Below, piece after piece: positions 7,770 through 15,779 of a DNA stretch of 64,000 nucleotides (within the stretch, counting starts at the first letter, position 1; the number at the start of each line of letters is the position of its first letter). Both the position numbers and the translations under genes were made by a program. The DNA is from Flavobacteriaceae bacterium CRH (GTDB lineage Bacteria; Bacteroidota; Bacteroidia; Flavobacteriales; Flavobacteriaceae), in contig LMAJ01000009.1 in assembly GCA_001507425.1 (NCBI GenBank), positions 1 to 64,000 on the forward strand, read 5' to 3'. Below the pieces are notes generated by a model. The model made no database searches and was not told the DNA's origin. It was given only the letters and a program-made list of their open reading frames with translations.

Positions 7770-8447
7770 ATGATCAATATGTTTAAAAAAGTTTTAGTTG
7801 CCGAAGATTTAGATAGTATAAGCATAACAGTAATTCAAGTACTTGAAGACTTAAAAATAGCCTCTATAGATCATGTTAAATATTGCGACGATGCATTAAT
7901 AAAAATAAAAAAGGGAATAAAAAATAATGAACCTTATGATTTATTAATAAGCGATTTATCATTTAAATCTGATCATCGCGAAACAATTATTTCTAGTGGA
8001 GAAGAACTTATTGAGGCCGTTAATAAAGTTCAGCCTTCATTAAAAAAAATAGTCTTTTCTATTGAAGATAAATCATATCGCATAAAATCTTTATTCAATG
8101 ATTTGGGAATTAATGCTTATGTTTCTAAAGGACGAAATAGTATAAATGAATTAAAAATAGCGATAGAAAAGGCATTTAATAATGAAGAAAAAATTCTTTC
8201 TTCTGATTTATCTTTTAATTTTAATGATAAATCTTTGATAGAAATTGAATCTTATGATATCTCCATTTTAAAATTACTTGCCCAGGGTTATATTTTAGAC
8301 AGCATTTCAAATGAATTTAAGGCTTTGTCTATAACTCCAAACGGAACAAGTAGTATAGAAAAACGAATTAATAAACTAAAAATATACTTTAAAGCAAATA
8401 ACAATGTGCACTTAATTGCTATTGCCAAAGATTTTGGTTTAGTTTAA
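7770..8447 (+). CDS. Response regulator (receiver plus divergent HTH)
   Basis: 225 residues. The N-terminal receiver domain (about 1-125) has acidic residues in VLVAEDLDS, the phospho-acceptor Asp in DLLISDLSF, and a Lys in AYVSKGRN. The C-terminal region (about 160-225) resembles the helix-turn-helix of LuxR/NarL regulators in position but is divergent (SYDISILKLLAQGYILDSIS). It follows the TPR kinase on the same strand and is surely its partner. Translation may start at 7770 or at the internal ATG at 7782 (MFKKVLVAED), and both keep the receiver intact. The palindrome just downstream of the stop is a candidate binding site. Confidence 0.85.
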   Translation: MINMFKKVLVAEDLDSISITVIQVLEDLKIASIDHVKYCDDALIKIKKGIKNNEPYDLLISDLSFKSDHRETIISSGEELIEAVNKVQPSLKKIVFSIEDKSYRIKSLFNDLGINAYVSKGRNSINELKIAIEKAFNNEEKILSSDLSFNFNDKSLIEIESYDISILKLLAQGYILDSISNEFKALSITPNGTSSIEKRINKLKIYFKANNNVHLIAIAKDFGLV

Positions 8448-8455
8448 TTTTCCTA

Positions 8456-8500
8456 TTACGGTTTTCCGTAAAGAAATAGCCATATATAATTTTAAGTTTG
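8456..8500 (+). promoter_or_regulatory. Palindrome TTACGG-tttt-CCGTAA with a -7 promoter box
   Basis: A perfect palindrome, TTACGGTTTTCCGTAA at 8456-8471, lies 21 bases upstream of TAAGTTTG (8493-8500), a perfect -7 box. No clear -33 box exists between them. This is the layout of an activator-dependent promoter, and it directly precedes the small membrane protein gene at 8521. The likely activator is the neighbouring response regulator (inference). Confidence 0.5.
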
Positions 8501-8520
8501 ATAAAATCTATAAGCCAAAA

Positions 8521-8775
8521 ATGAAAATCAAAATCAATTCTGCTTCTGAAGAAATTTTATATCGAAAATTACTCTTAAAAATAAATACCAGTAATAATAT
8601 AATTATAATGAAAACCATGTTTCTTTGTCTTTTTTTATCAATAAGCTTTGCTTTTGTATCTGAAAAAACAGGATGGTTAGAAGTCGATTGGAAATTTATA
8701 TTTATACCTGCCCTATTGGTTTTACAAATAATAATTATATCGACTGCTATAAAAAACAGATACAAAAAATATTAA
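8521..8775 (+). CDS. Small membrane protein, two predicted transmembrane helices
   Basis: 84 residues with a charged N-terminus, a hydrophobic helix near 31-46 (TMFLCLFLSISFAFVS) and a second near 58-75 (FIFIPALLVLQIIIISTA), ending in a basic NRYKKY. I do not recognise a family. It is called because it has a good -7 box 20 bases upstream, follows a two-component pair and shows a sensible membrane topology. A similar-length open frame exists on the other strand (8508-8765) but lacks such support. Confidence 0.55.
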   Translation: MKIKINSASEEILYRKLLLKINTSNNIIIMKTMFLCLFLSISFAFVSEKTGWLEVDWKFIFIPALLVLQIIIISTAIKNRYKKY

Positions 8776-8875
8776 TAGTTATTGAGTTAACTTTTATGAT
8801 TTAGAAATTAAAAATCATATTGATAGAGTAATTGTCAAATTTTGAAAAGCTTATATTTGGTATTTTAAACACTGC

Positions 8876-9679
8876 ATGAAAAATATTTTAAGCCTTTTTA
8901 TTTTATTCTTTACAATTCATTCATTTTCTCAAGTTAAAATTCTGTCATGGAATATAGAAAACTTCGGAAAATCAAAAACGGATTCTCAATTAAATTATAT
9001 TGCCAATACTATCAGTACCTATGATATTATTGCTATTCAAGAAGTTGTGGCCGGTTATGGCGGTTCTCCAGCCGTTGCGAAATTGGCACAAATTTTAAAC
9101 GAAAAAGGTTCACAATGGAATTATAGCATTAGTGACCCTACAAGCGGAACCAGTTATAAAAAGGAACGATATGCTTATATCTGGAAAACTAGTAAAGCTA
9201 AACTAAAAGGAAACACCTGGTTAGAAAAAAAATATAATCTGGAGATTGATCGCGAACCTTATTATGCTACTTTCGAAATCAACAAAAAAACTGTTACATT
9301 AGTAAACTTTCATGCGATTACAAAAAGTAAACAACCGGAAACTGAAATTAAGTTTTTTAAATTTATTCCTCAGGAATACCCAAATCTTAAACTCGTTTTT
9401 ATTGGCGACTTCAATTGTCCACAATCGCATACGGTATTTAACCCATTAAAAAAAATGGGCTACTCTCCTATTTTCGAAAGCCAAAAAACAACTTTAAAGC
9501 AAAAATGCAAAGGTGAAAATTGCTTAGCATCTGAGTTTGATAATATTTTTTATAAAAATAATACGGTACAATATATCAATTCCGGAGTGATTCCGTTTTA
9601 CAAAAAATTTATTTCATTAAATGAAGCAAGAAAAATATCAGATCACATTCCTATTTGGTTTGAATTTTCGCTAAATTAA
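8876..9679 (+). CDS. Secreted endonuclease/exonuclease/phosphatase-fold protein
   Basis: 267 residues with a signal peptide (cleavage likely after HSFSQ, near residue 19). The DNase I-like fold is marked by KILSWNIENFG at the start, IIAIQEV (metal-binding Glu, near 58), VNFHAI (catalytic His), FIGDFNC (Asp/Asn) and the final SDHIPIWFEF. It is probably an exported, metal-dependent nuclease or phosphodiesterase acting in the periplasm or outside; the substrate is not predictable. A promoter is visible upstream (TTG 8832-8834, TATATTTG 8852-8859). It ends two bases from the end of the gene on the opposite strand. Confidence 0.85.
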   Translation: MKNILSLFILFFTIHSFSQVKILSWNIENFGKSKTDSQLNYIANTISTYDIIAIQEVVAGYGGSPAVAKLAQILNEKGSQWNYSISDPTSGTSYKKERYAYIWKTSKAKLKGNTWLEKKYNLEIDREPYYATFEINKKTVTLVNFHAITKSKQPETEIKFFKFIPQEYPNLKLVFIGDFNCPQSHTVFNPLKKMGYSPIFESQKTTLKQKCKGENCLASEFDNIFYKNNTVQYINSGVIPFYKKFISLNEARKISDHIPIWFEFSLN

Positions 9680-9681
9680 AT

Positions 9682-10941
9682 TTAAGTTTTAAGTTTTTTC
9701 TTTTTTGCGGCAGGAAATAAAACATTATTCAAAATTAGTCTGTAACCCGGAGAATTAGGGTGTAAATCTAAAACTGTTGGCGGATCTCCAACCTGATGCT
9801 GAAAATCTTCAGGATCGTGTCCTCCAAAAAAAGTAAACATTCCTTTGCCTTTTTCTCCATGAATATATCTTGACTCGCCATTTAATTCGCAAGTTCCCAT
9901 TACTAAAACATTCGATTTAATTAATACTGAGTCAAATGAAGTCGTTTGTCCCATAAAACCTTTTACCAATTGTGTATGATTTTGACATAACATACTCGGA
10001 ATTGGGTCCCATTTTGCAGAGAATTCCATCAAAGTAAAGTAATCTTTCTCAACCGGAATTCTGCGTTTTGCGGTCATATCAATATCTGAAAACTCATATT
10101 GTTCCGGTTTTCTTTCGAGTGTGAAATTTTTAAAGGCAAATGAATTTGTGTAGTTTAATTTCGATTGATAGTTCGATTCGCTTGCGTCTCCATCAAACAT
10201 TGCTTCGCAAATATCAACTCCATCTGCGGCTAGTGCAATATCAAAACTATCTGTTGCAGAACACATTGCAAACATAAATCCGCCACCAATTACAAAATCT
10301 CTGATTTTTTTAGCAACGGCTCCTTTTTCCTGCGATACTTTGGCATATCCTAATTTTGTTGCCAAAGCTTCTGCATCTCTTTTTTGATCGATATACCAGG
10401 GTGTATTTTTATAAGCAGCATAAAATTTTCCATATTGTCCCGTAAAATCTTCATGATGCAGATGCAGCCAATCATAAAGCAGTAATTGATCACTTAAAAC
10501 TTCTTCGTCATAAATTGGTGTAAAAGGAATTTCGGCATAAGTTAAAACTAAAGTTACCGCATCATCCCAAGGTTGTTTTCCTTTTGGAGTATAAACAGCA
10601 ATTTTTGGCGCTTTTTCAAGAATAACAGATTCCATATTCTGAGAAGGGCTCGATATTTCGTTTAAAATTGAAGCTTCTTCGCTATCTGAAAGAACTTCAA
10701 AACTAACACCGCGAATTTTGCATTCTTTACGAATTTCTTCGACATCAGGAAGGAGAAAAGAACCACCTCTGTAATTTAGTAACCAGCTGGCTTTATAATC
10801 TTTACTTAAGCACCAATATGTAATTCCGTATGCTTTTAGATGATTTTGCTGCGTAGTTTCATCCATTGGAAGTAAAATAAACGAAGCTTTAGCAGTTAAT
10901 GAAAGAAGAAATATAAAGATGTAAACTAAACTTTTATGCAT
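9682..10941 (-). CDS. Exported amidotransferase-like-fold protein of unknown function
   Basis: 419 residues with a signal peptide (likely cleaved after LTAKA). I recall Flavobacterium homologues labelled asparagine synthetase B, but no synthetase (ATP-pyrophosphatase) domain or N-terminal Cys nucleophile is visible. The segment around 112-150 (KIAVYTPKGKQPWDD, then YAEIPF-PIYDEE) and GGGFMFAMCSATDSFD (near 225) suggest a class I amidotransferase or ThuA-like fold. The C-terminal part contains MFTFFGGHDPEDF and LHPNSPGYRLILNNVLFPAA. Export makes a cytoplasmic synthetase role unlikely. It is transcribed away from the 46-residue peptide gene. Confidence 0.7.
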   Translation of the reverse strand: MHKSLVYIFIFLLSLTAKASFILLPMDETTQQNHLKAYGITYWCLSKDYKASWLLNYRGGSFLLPDVEEIRKECKIRGVSFEVLSDSEEASILNEISSPSQNMESVILEKAPKIAVYTPKGKQPWDDAVTLVLTYAEIPFTPIYDEEVLSDQLLLYDWLHLHHEDFTGQYGKFYAAYKNTPWYIDQKRDAEALATKLGYAKVSQEKGAVAKKIRDFVIGGGFMFAMCSATDSFDIALAADGVDICEAMFDGDASESNYQSKLNYTNSFAFKNFTLERKPEQYEFSDIDMTAKRRIPVEKDYFTLMEFSAKWDPIPSMLCQNHTQLVKGFMGQTTSFDSVLIKSNVLVMGTCELNGESRYIHGEKGKGMFTFFGGHDPEDFQHQVGDPPTVLDLHPNSPGYRLILNNVLFPAAKKKKLKT

Positions 10942-11067
10942 CAGAAAATTATTTTAGTAAAGATATAAAGGAAGTATCAAAAAAAACAATAGCCACTATG
11001 ATTTATTAAGTTAAAGTACTGTTGTAATATAAAGAGGAGTTTATAAAATTAAAGTTAAGTATTACAA

Positions 11068-11116
11068 AAACACGTATAAACACGTATTTACAACAAATAC
11101 TTTCTATTTAAATTTG
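11068..11116 (+). promoter_or_regulatory. Tandem 10-base repeat AAACACGTAT x2 with a -7 box
   Basis: AAACACGTAT occurs twice head-to-tail (11068-11077 and 11078-11087), spaced one helical turn. It lies just upstream of TAAATTTG (11109-11116), a perfect -7 box lacking a -33 partner. A third, near-identical copy (AAACACGTAA) is at 12005-12014, about 50 bases upstream of the response regulator start. This looks like an operator bound side by side by a NarL-type regulator. Confidence 0.5.
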
Positions 11117-11144
11117 TAACTAAAATAACCAATTAAGTAAATCA

Positions 11145-11285
11145 ATGAAAAATTTAACGATGAAATTAAATGAAAGCAATAACCAACCAAAAAGACTAAA
11201 TATTATGCAAAAAATAGGTATAGGAATACTTGTACTTACTATAATAGTGTATTATGTATTATCTATTCAGTTTTTAACAAGCTAA
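11145..11285 (+). CDS. 46-residue single-pass membrane peptide
   Basis: An open frame of 47 codons starting MKNLTMKLNESNNQPKRLNI, with one hydrophobic helix (about residues 25-42) and the C-terminus SIQFLTS. It starts 29 bases after a perfect -7 box and ends two bases before the convergent response regulator gene. No family is recognised. It is probably a small inner membrane protein controlled by, or feeding back on, the adjacent two-component system; this is inferred from position and promoter only. Confidence 0.5.
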   Translation: MKNLTMKLNESNNQPKRLNIMQKIGIGILVLTIIVYYVLSIQFLTS

Positions 11286-11287
11286 TT

Positions 11288-11953
11288 TTAAAGTGTTAAA
11301 ACCGCTATTTCATTTTGAATAGCATAAACAACCAATCCTGCAATATTTCTTGATTCTGTTTTAAGCAACAAATTATTGCGGTGTCCTTCAACTGTTCTTG
11401 GGCTTAAAAAAAGATGATCAGCTATTTCTGTAGTTGTTTTTTGCTGACAAATAAGTTGAAGAATTTCTATTTCGCGAGGTGAAAGGAAACCGGTTTCTAA
11501 ATGACCTTTATTATTTTTTGATGAAACAATAGTATCCTGAATTGTTTTTAAAACTGTTTGATTGTAATAAAATCCTTTCCGGGCTACTTCATTAATTGTG
11601 TGAATTAAATCTTTTGGAGTTGTGTTTTTTATTAGATAAGCAACGGCACCAATCTGAATCATATTGGCAATAAATGATTTGGTGTCATAACTTGTCAGAG
11701 CTATTATTTTGATGTCAGGATAAGCTTTTCGAATAATTTTTGTGGCTTCTACACCGTTTAAAACCGGCATTTTCAAATCCATAATAATAATATCCGGTTT
11801 TGAGGCGCTACTTGTTAATTTAGAAATTAGTTCTTCTCCGTCTGAAGCTTCAAAAATAATTTCAATATTATCTTCTCTTTGAAGTAAAAAAGAGATTCCT
11901 TTCCGAAATAAAACTTCGTCATCAACTAAAACAATTTTAATTACGCCACTCAT
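11288..11953 (-). CDS. NarL/FixJ-type response regulator
   Basis: 221 residues from the preferred start MSGVIKIVLVDDE (an upstream ATG at 12010 would add 19 residues unlike the family). The receiver domain (about 5-125) has the acidic pocket LVDDE, phospho-acceptor Asp in IIIMDLKMP, and Lys in YLIKNTTP. The C-terminal LuxR helix-turn-helix (about 155-215) is intact, with LSPREIEILQLICQQKTTTE and LSPRTVEGHR. It is the last gene of a four-gene minus-strand operon and is partnered with the kinase at 12064. Confidence 0.92.
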   Translation of the reverse strand: MSGVIKIVLVDDEVLFRKGISFLLQREDNIEIIFEASDGEELISKLTSSASKPDIIIMDLKMPVLNGVEATKIIRKAYPDIKIIALTSYDTKSFIANMIQIGAVAYLIKNTTPKDLIHTINEVARKGFYYNQTVLKTIQDTIVSSKNNKGHLETGFLSPREIEILQLICQQKTTTEIADHLFLSPRTVEGHRNNLLLKTESRNIAGLVVYAIQNEIAVLTL

Positions 11954-12063
11954 TTTATTTGTATTTGGTTTTGGTAATACCGAAATTACAAAATATGCTT
12001 TAAAAAACACGTAAATTACTCTGATTTATTGATCAGATTGTGATATTAATCTTAAAATAATTT

Positions 12064-12855
12064 TTAGAAAGTAAACTTTACCGCAATCCCATTATTTATC
12101 TGAGAATTTATTTCGATTGTTCCTTCGAGAAAAGAAATCCGGCTATCTATATTTTTCATCCCAAGTCCTTTCTGATTATCAATGTTTTCTGCATCAAAAC
12201 CTTTTCCATTATCTTCATAATTACAGGTAGAAATTTCATCTGTAGTTTTAAAAGAAATCCAAATTTCAGAAGCTTTTCCGTGTCTCAACGAATTATTCAT
12301 TAATTCCTGCAGAATTCTAAAAACATGCAAATGCCGATCTATATCTCTATCGTTAAAATCAATTTCATTTTTATAATGAACTTTTATGGCTTTACTGCTT
12401 TCAAATTCTTCACATAATTCTTCGATACCTGCATTTAACCCAAATTTTTCAAAAACAGGGGGCAATAAATTATGGGCTATTTTTCTTGAATTTTCTAAAG
12501 CTTTAGTGGTTAAACTAATTATATTCTCGGTAATTTCTGCTATTTCTGCTTCAGTTAAATTTGGAGAAGTTAACAAATGACTGTTTAACGAAACTATATT
12601 TAGCTTCGAACTAATGTCATCATGCAAATCCTGGGCAATTCTTTTACGCTCTTCTTCTTGTGTAATAATAATGGCATGAAGTTGTTCCTTTTGATATTGT
12701 AATACCAAATCTTTCTTTTCTAATTCTTTCTGAATAATTTTTTTTCTGGAAAAATAAAAGAATATTATCAATACAATTGCAACAATTATAAAGAAAAGGG
12801 AGATGTATAATATTATGGCAACAAGTTCTTTTTCAGGAATTGAATGTGTATTCAT
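12064..12855 (-). CDS. Membrane-anchored histidine kinase (HisKA_3 type)
   Basis: 263 residues. One transmembrane helix (about 12-34) is followed by a short coiled segment, then the HisKA_3 dimerisation domain with RIAQDLHDDISSKLNIVSLN (phospho-His near 80) and a HATPase domain (ILQELMNNSLRHGKASEIWI, NYEDNGKGFD, KGLGMKNIDSRI). There is no extracytoplasmic sensor domain, so the signal probably comes through a partner, plausibly the multi-pass membrane protein encoded just upstream (31 bases away). The cognate regulator follows in the operon. Confidence 0.92.
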   Translation of the reverse strand: MNTHSIPEKELVAIILYISLFFIIVAIVLIIFFYFSRKKIIQKELEKKDLVLQYQKEQLHAIIITQEEERKRIAQDLHDDISSKLNIVSLNSHLLTSPNLTEAEIAEITENIISLTTKALENSRKIAHNLLPPVFEKFGLNAGIEELCEEFESSKAIKVHYKNEIDFNDRDIDRHLHVFRILQELMNNSLRHGKASEIWISFKTTDEISTCNYEDNGKGFDAENIDNQKGLGMKNIDSRISFLEGTIEINSQINNGIAVKFTF

Positions 12856-12886
12856 GTCAGAATATATTTTACAGCACTATTATGAA

Positions 12887-13519
12887 TTAAGTTAACGAAT
12901 TTTTCTTTGAAAAACTTTGCTTCCATTCATATAAAATAAAGAATTGATATATTAAAATTAAAAAAGCATTTAACATCCAGGTTACATATTTTACTTCATT
13001 GCTAAGTCCTGAAGAAAGATTTCCAATTAAAAACAAAACAGTACTGGCTAATAAATAAAATACAAGGCCAATACTAACGTAGTAAAATATTTTGTTTTCA
13101 GTAAGCATATTGTAAAAGTGCAACAAAGCAAAAACAACTATAAGTAAAGATGTTAAGGTAATTTCAAATAAATTAAACTTAAAAAATTCGCTTGAATCTA
13201 TAATAAATTGTACGGCTAAAGATGATAATGCCGTAAATAGCGAAATCTTTATAAATATTTTTTGATTTTTTATCTGTGATAATGAATTATAGAACAATCC
13301 TAACAATATAAATTGACCTATAAAAAAAATATTAACGGCAAATAAATTATTCATACTAAGGTGATACATTAATTCCATTGAAAATTGCATTAAAAATGTA
13401 AAAGCTAAATATGAAACAAAAAAAACATTAGCTTTTCCCTTTCGGAAAAAGCTATATGAATAAAGTATAAGATTTAATAATAAAATCAAATAACCCGAAT
13501 AAATTAAAAAATCATCCAC
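12887..13519 (-). CDS. Multi-pass inner membrane protein of a two-component operon
   Basis: 210 residues with about seven hydrophobic helices spread over the whole length, a short charged loop after the first helix (FFRKGKANV) and a basic C-terminal tail (KQSFSKKNSLT). I recognise no catalytic motif. Position between a small cytoplasmic protein gene and a sensor-less histidine kinase suggests a membrane sensor or kinase partner (inference). The start at 13519 lies 18 bases after the upstream gene's stop. Confidence 0.75.
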   Translation of the reverse strand: MDDFLIYSGYLILLLNLILYSYSFFRKGKANVFFVSYLAFTFLMQFSMELMYHLSMNNLFAVNIFFIGQFILLGLFYNSLSQIKNQKIFIKISLFTALSSLAVQFIIDSSEFFKFNLFEITLTSLLIVVFALLHFYNMLTENKIFYYVSIGLVFYLLASTVLFLIGNLSSGLSNEVKYVTWMLNAFLILIYQFFILYEWKQSFSKKNSLT

Positions 13520-13537
13520 TTTAAATATTATTTTAAA

Positions 13538-13903
13538 TTAATATGGAGGGCTAGGGCGCGCTCCGTCATAGACTGTCCCATCGGCATCATCTTCATCTCC
13601 TTTATTTTGTTGTGATGATGAAGAAGGTGGTCCATATACATCAACATATTTTCCTGTTTCCTTATCCAGTTTTGCCCCAACAAAGAGCAATGTTTTTTCA
13701 TTTTGTTCATTAATACCAATATAAGCACGAACAGCATCGGCATCAAGCAGCAATACTTTTTCTAAGCTTTCTCGTGGTATTAAATAAGATCTTACTTTGT
13801 TTTTGTTGTCTTCAACGGTTGTGTCGTCCTCATATCTCTTTTCCCATTCCTTAGCTACAGCTAATGGGATTTCAATAGGTCCTGGGAAACTTTTTTCACT
13901 CAT
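13538..13903 (-). CDS. Hypothetical cytoplasmic protein
   Basis: 121 residues, beginning MSEKSFPGPIEIPLAVAKEW. The first 85 residues look folded (KVRSYLIPRESLEKVLLLDA, YIGINEQNEKTLLFVGAKLD). The tail is low-complexity and acidic (SSSSQQNKGDEDDADG). No domain is recognised and there is no signal peptide. It is the first gene of the operon leading into the membrane protein, histidine kinase and response regulator, so it may take part in that signalling route. The frame at 13528-13746 is a shadow of it. Confidence 0.7.
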   Translation of the reverse strand: MSEKSFPGPIEIPLAVAKEWEKRYEDDTTVEDNKNKVRSYLIPRESLEKVLLLDADAVRAYIGINEQNEKTLLFVGAKLDKETGKYVDVYGPPSSSSQQNKGDEDDADGTVYDGARPSPPY

Positions 13904-14031
13904 AGTTTTACAATTTTAATTAGTTAATAGTATTAGGTTTGTTAATGGTTTTGCTAAACTACCGAATTAATTTTTATAAGAGAAATATTATTGGAGTAAA
14001 ATCGTACACAGAATTAAGTTATTATTGAATA

Positions 14032-14073
14032 AAAAAATCCCTCAAGCAATTAATTAACTTGTAGGGATTTTTT
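14032..14073 (-). terminator. Rho-independent terminator of dnaB
   Basis: A stem formed by AAAAAATCCCT plus CAAG (14032-14046) and CTTG plus AGGGATTTTTT (14058-14073), with one bulged base. It lies about 20 bases past the dnaB stop on the minus strand, and the T-run is on the correct side. Confidence 0.8.
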
Positions 14074-14094
14074 ATTTTTTGAATTCAGTTTATG

Positions 14095-15639
14095 TTAAAA
14101 CGGAACATCACTATCATCGTCGTCATCATTCAAATTACTTCCAAAAGCTTCATTTGGAGATGGTAAGTTTTTAGTAATAAACGGATTATCTTCATGGTTC
14201 ATTTTTGATGGCAAATCGTCATAATTTCCACTAAAATCATCAAGGTTATCGAATTTTCCAAGGTGCCCAATAAATTTCAAACGAACGTTTTCAATACCAC
14301 CATTACGGTGTTTTGCAATCATTATTTCTGCCTGACCAGTCGTTGGCGAAGCTTCATCATCATCCCATTCGTCAATTTTGTAATATTCAGGTCGGTATAA
14401 AAATGAAACGATATCGGCATCCTGCTCAATTGCTCCGGATTCACGAAGATCCGATAGTAACGGACGCTTGCTTGAACCACGTGTTTCAACGGCACGCGAT
14501 AACTGCGAAAGTGCAATTACCGGAACGTTTAGCTCTTTTGCCAAAGCCTTTAAGTTTCGGGAAATTGTAGAAATTTCCTGCTCACGATTTCCTCCTCCTT
14601 TACCATTTCCTCCTGCAGTCATCAACTGCAAATAATCAACAATAATAATTTTGATACCGTGTTGCGAAACCAAACGACGACATTTTGCTCTTAAATCAAA
14701 AATAGAAAGCGATGGTGTATCATCAATAAACAAAGGCGCTTTTTCTAAATTCTTAACTTTAGTACTCAACATCTCCCACTCATGCGGTTCTAATTTACCA
14801 GTACGCAATTTCTCTGATGACAATCCTGTTTCTGATGAAATTAACCTCGTAATCAACTGAACTGATGCCATCTCCAGAGAGAATAATGCTACAGGATGTC
14901 CAAAATCAATAGCAATATTTCTGGCCATTGAAAGTACAAATGCAGTTTTTCCCATCGCTGGTCTCGCCGCAATTATAATTAAATCACTTGGCTGCCATCC
15001 TGAAGTAAGTTTATCTAAATTAGTAAAACCGGTTTCAACACCGCTCAACCCTTCTTGCTTCGCAATTTCTTCAATACGTTTTTTTGCTTGTAAAACTAAA
15101 CTTTGTGCCGTTTCAGAACTTCGTTTAATATTTCCTTGTGTTACTTCGTATAATTTTGATTCGGCCTGATCCAGCAAATCAAATACATCAGTTGTTTCAT
15201 CATAAGATGCTTCAATAATTTCAGAAGAAATTCGAATCAAACTTCTTTGAATAAATTTCTGAAGTATGATACGGGAGTGAAATTCAATATGCGCCGAAGA
15301 GGCTATTTTTTGTGTAAGCTGAATCAAATAAAAATCGCCACCGGCCAACTCCAATTTTCCATTCTTTTTTAACTGTGCTGAAACGGTTAATAAGTCAATT
15401 GGCTGCGTTTCAGTAAATAATTGTATGATTGCTTCAAAGATATGTTTGTGTGCATCTTTATAAAAAGCATCAGGCTGTAAAATATCAATTACATCATCTA
15501 CTCCCTTTTTATCAATCATCATTGCTCCCAATACAGCCTCCTCTAAATCAAGAACTTGCGGCGGTAATTTCCCTTTCTCAAGATTAATAATTGTGGTTTT
15601 ATCTACCTTTACAGGATTTATGTTTTTGAAATTTTCCAT
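14095..15639 (-). CDS. dnaB: Replicative DNA helicase
   Basis: 514-residue hexameric helicase that unwinds DNA ahead of the replisome. The N-terminal domain (about 28-130, DLEEAVLGAMMIDKKGVDDV) and the RecA-like ATPase domain are complete. The Walker A is AARPAMGKTAFVLSMARN (near 225), Walker B IIIVDYLQLM (near 330), and there is SQLSRAVETR followed by RESGAIEQDADIV. The C-terminus is an acidic tail (SNLNDDDDDSDVPF) common in flavobacterial DnaB. No intein is present. The start at 15639 gives the normal length. Confidence 0.97.
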   Translation of the reverse strand: MENFKNINPVKVDKTTIINLEKGKLPPQVLDLEEAVLGAMMIDKKGVDDVIDILQPDAFYKDAHKHIFEAIIQLFTETQPIDLLTVSAQLKKNGKLELAGGDFYLIQLTQKIASSAHIEFHSRIILQKFIQRSLIRISSEIIEASYDETTDVFDLLDQAESKLYEVTQGNIKRSSETAQSLVLQAKKRIEEIAKQEGLSGVETGFTNLDKLTSGWQPSDLIIIAARPAMGKTAFVLSMARNIAIDFGHPVALFSLEMASVQLITRLISSETGLSSEKLRTGKLEPHEWEMLSTKVKNLEKAPLFIDDTPSLSIFDLRAKCRRLVSQHGIKIIIVDYLQLMTAGGNGKGGGNREQEISTISRNLKALAKELNVPVIALSQLSRAVETRGSSKRPLLSDLRESGAIEQDADIVSFLYRPEYYKIDEWDDDEASPTTGQAEIMIAKHRNGGIENVRLKFIGHLGKFDNLDDFSGNYDDLPSKMNHEDNPFITKNLPSPNEAFGSNLNDDDDDSDVPF

Positions 15640-15731
15640 ATAGCGAAAGTAACAAATTTTAAAAAAAAATTGCTATCGAGTTATAACTATTAATTGTTTA
15701 TAAATAAGTGTTTTGTGTTGATAACCAAAAA

Positions 15732-15761
15732 AAAATCCGAAACTGTAAGGCTTCGGATTTT
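15732..15761 (-). terminator. Rho-independent terminator of accA
   Basis: AAAATCCGAA (15732-15741) pairs with TTCGGATTTT (15752-15761) across a 10-base loop. On the minus strand it lies 19 bases after the accA stop and is followed by a T-rich run. Confidence 0.8.
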
Positions 15762-15779
15762 AAATAATTCTGTAAGAAT

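Noticed and set aside
8508..8765. 85-codon minus-strand frame opposite the small membrane protein
   Set aside because: The plus-strand frame has a good -7 box and coherent membrane topology; the minus frame has neither.
13528..13746. 72-codon minus-strand frame
   Set aside because: Shifted-frame shadow of the 121-residue hypothetical gene at 13538-13903.
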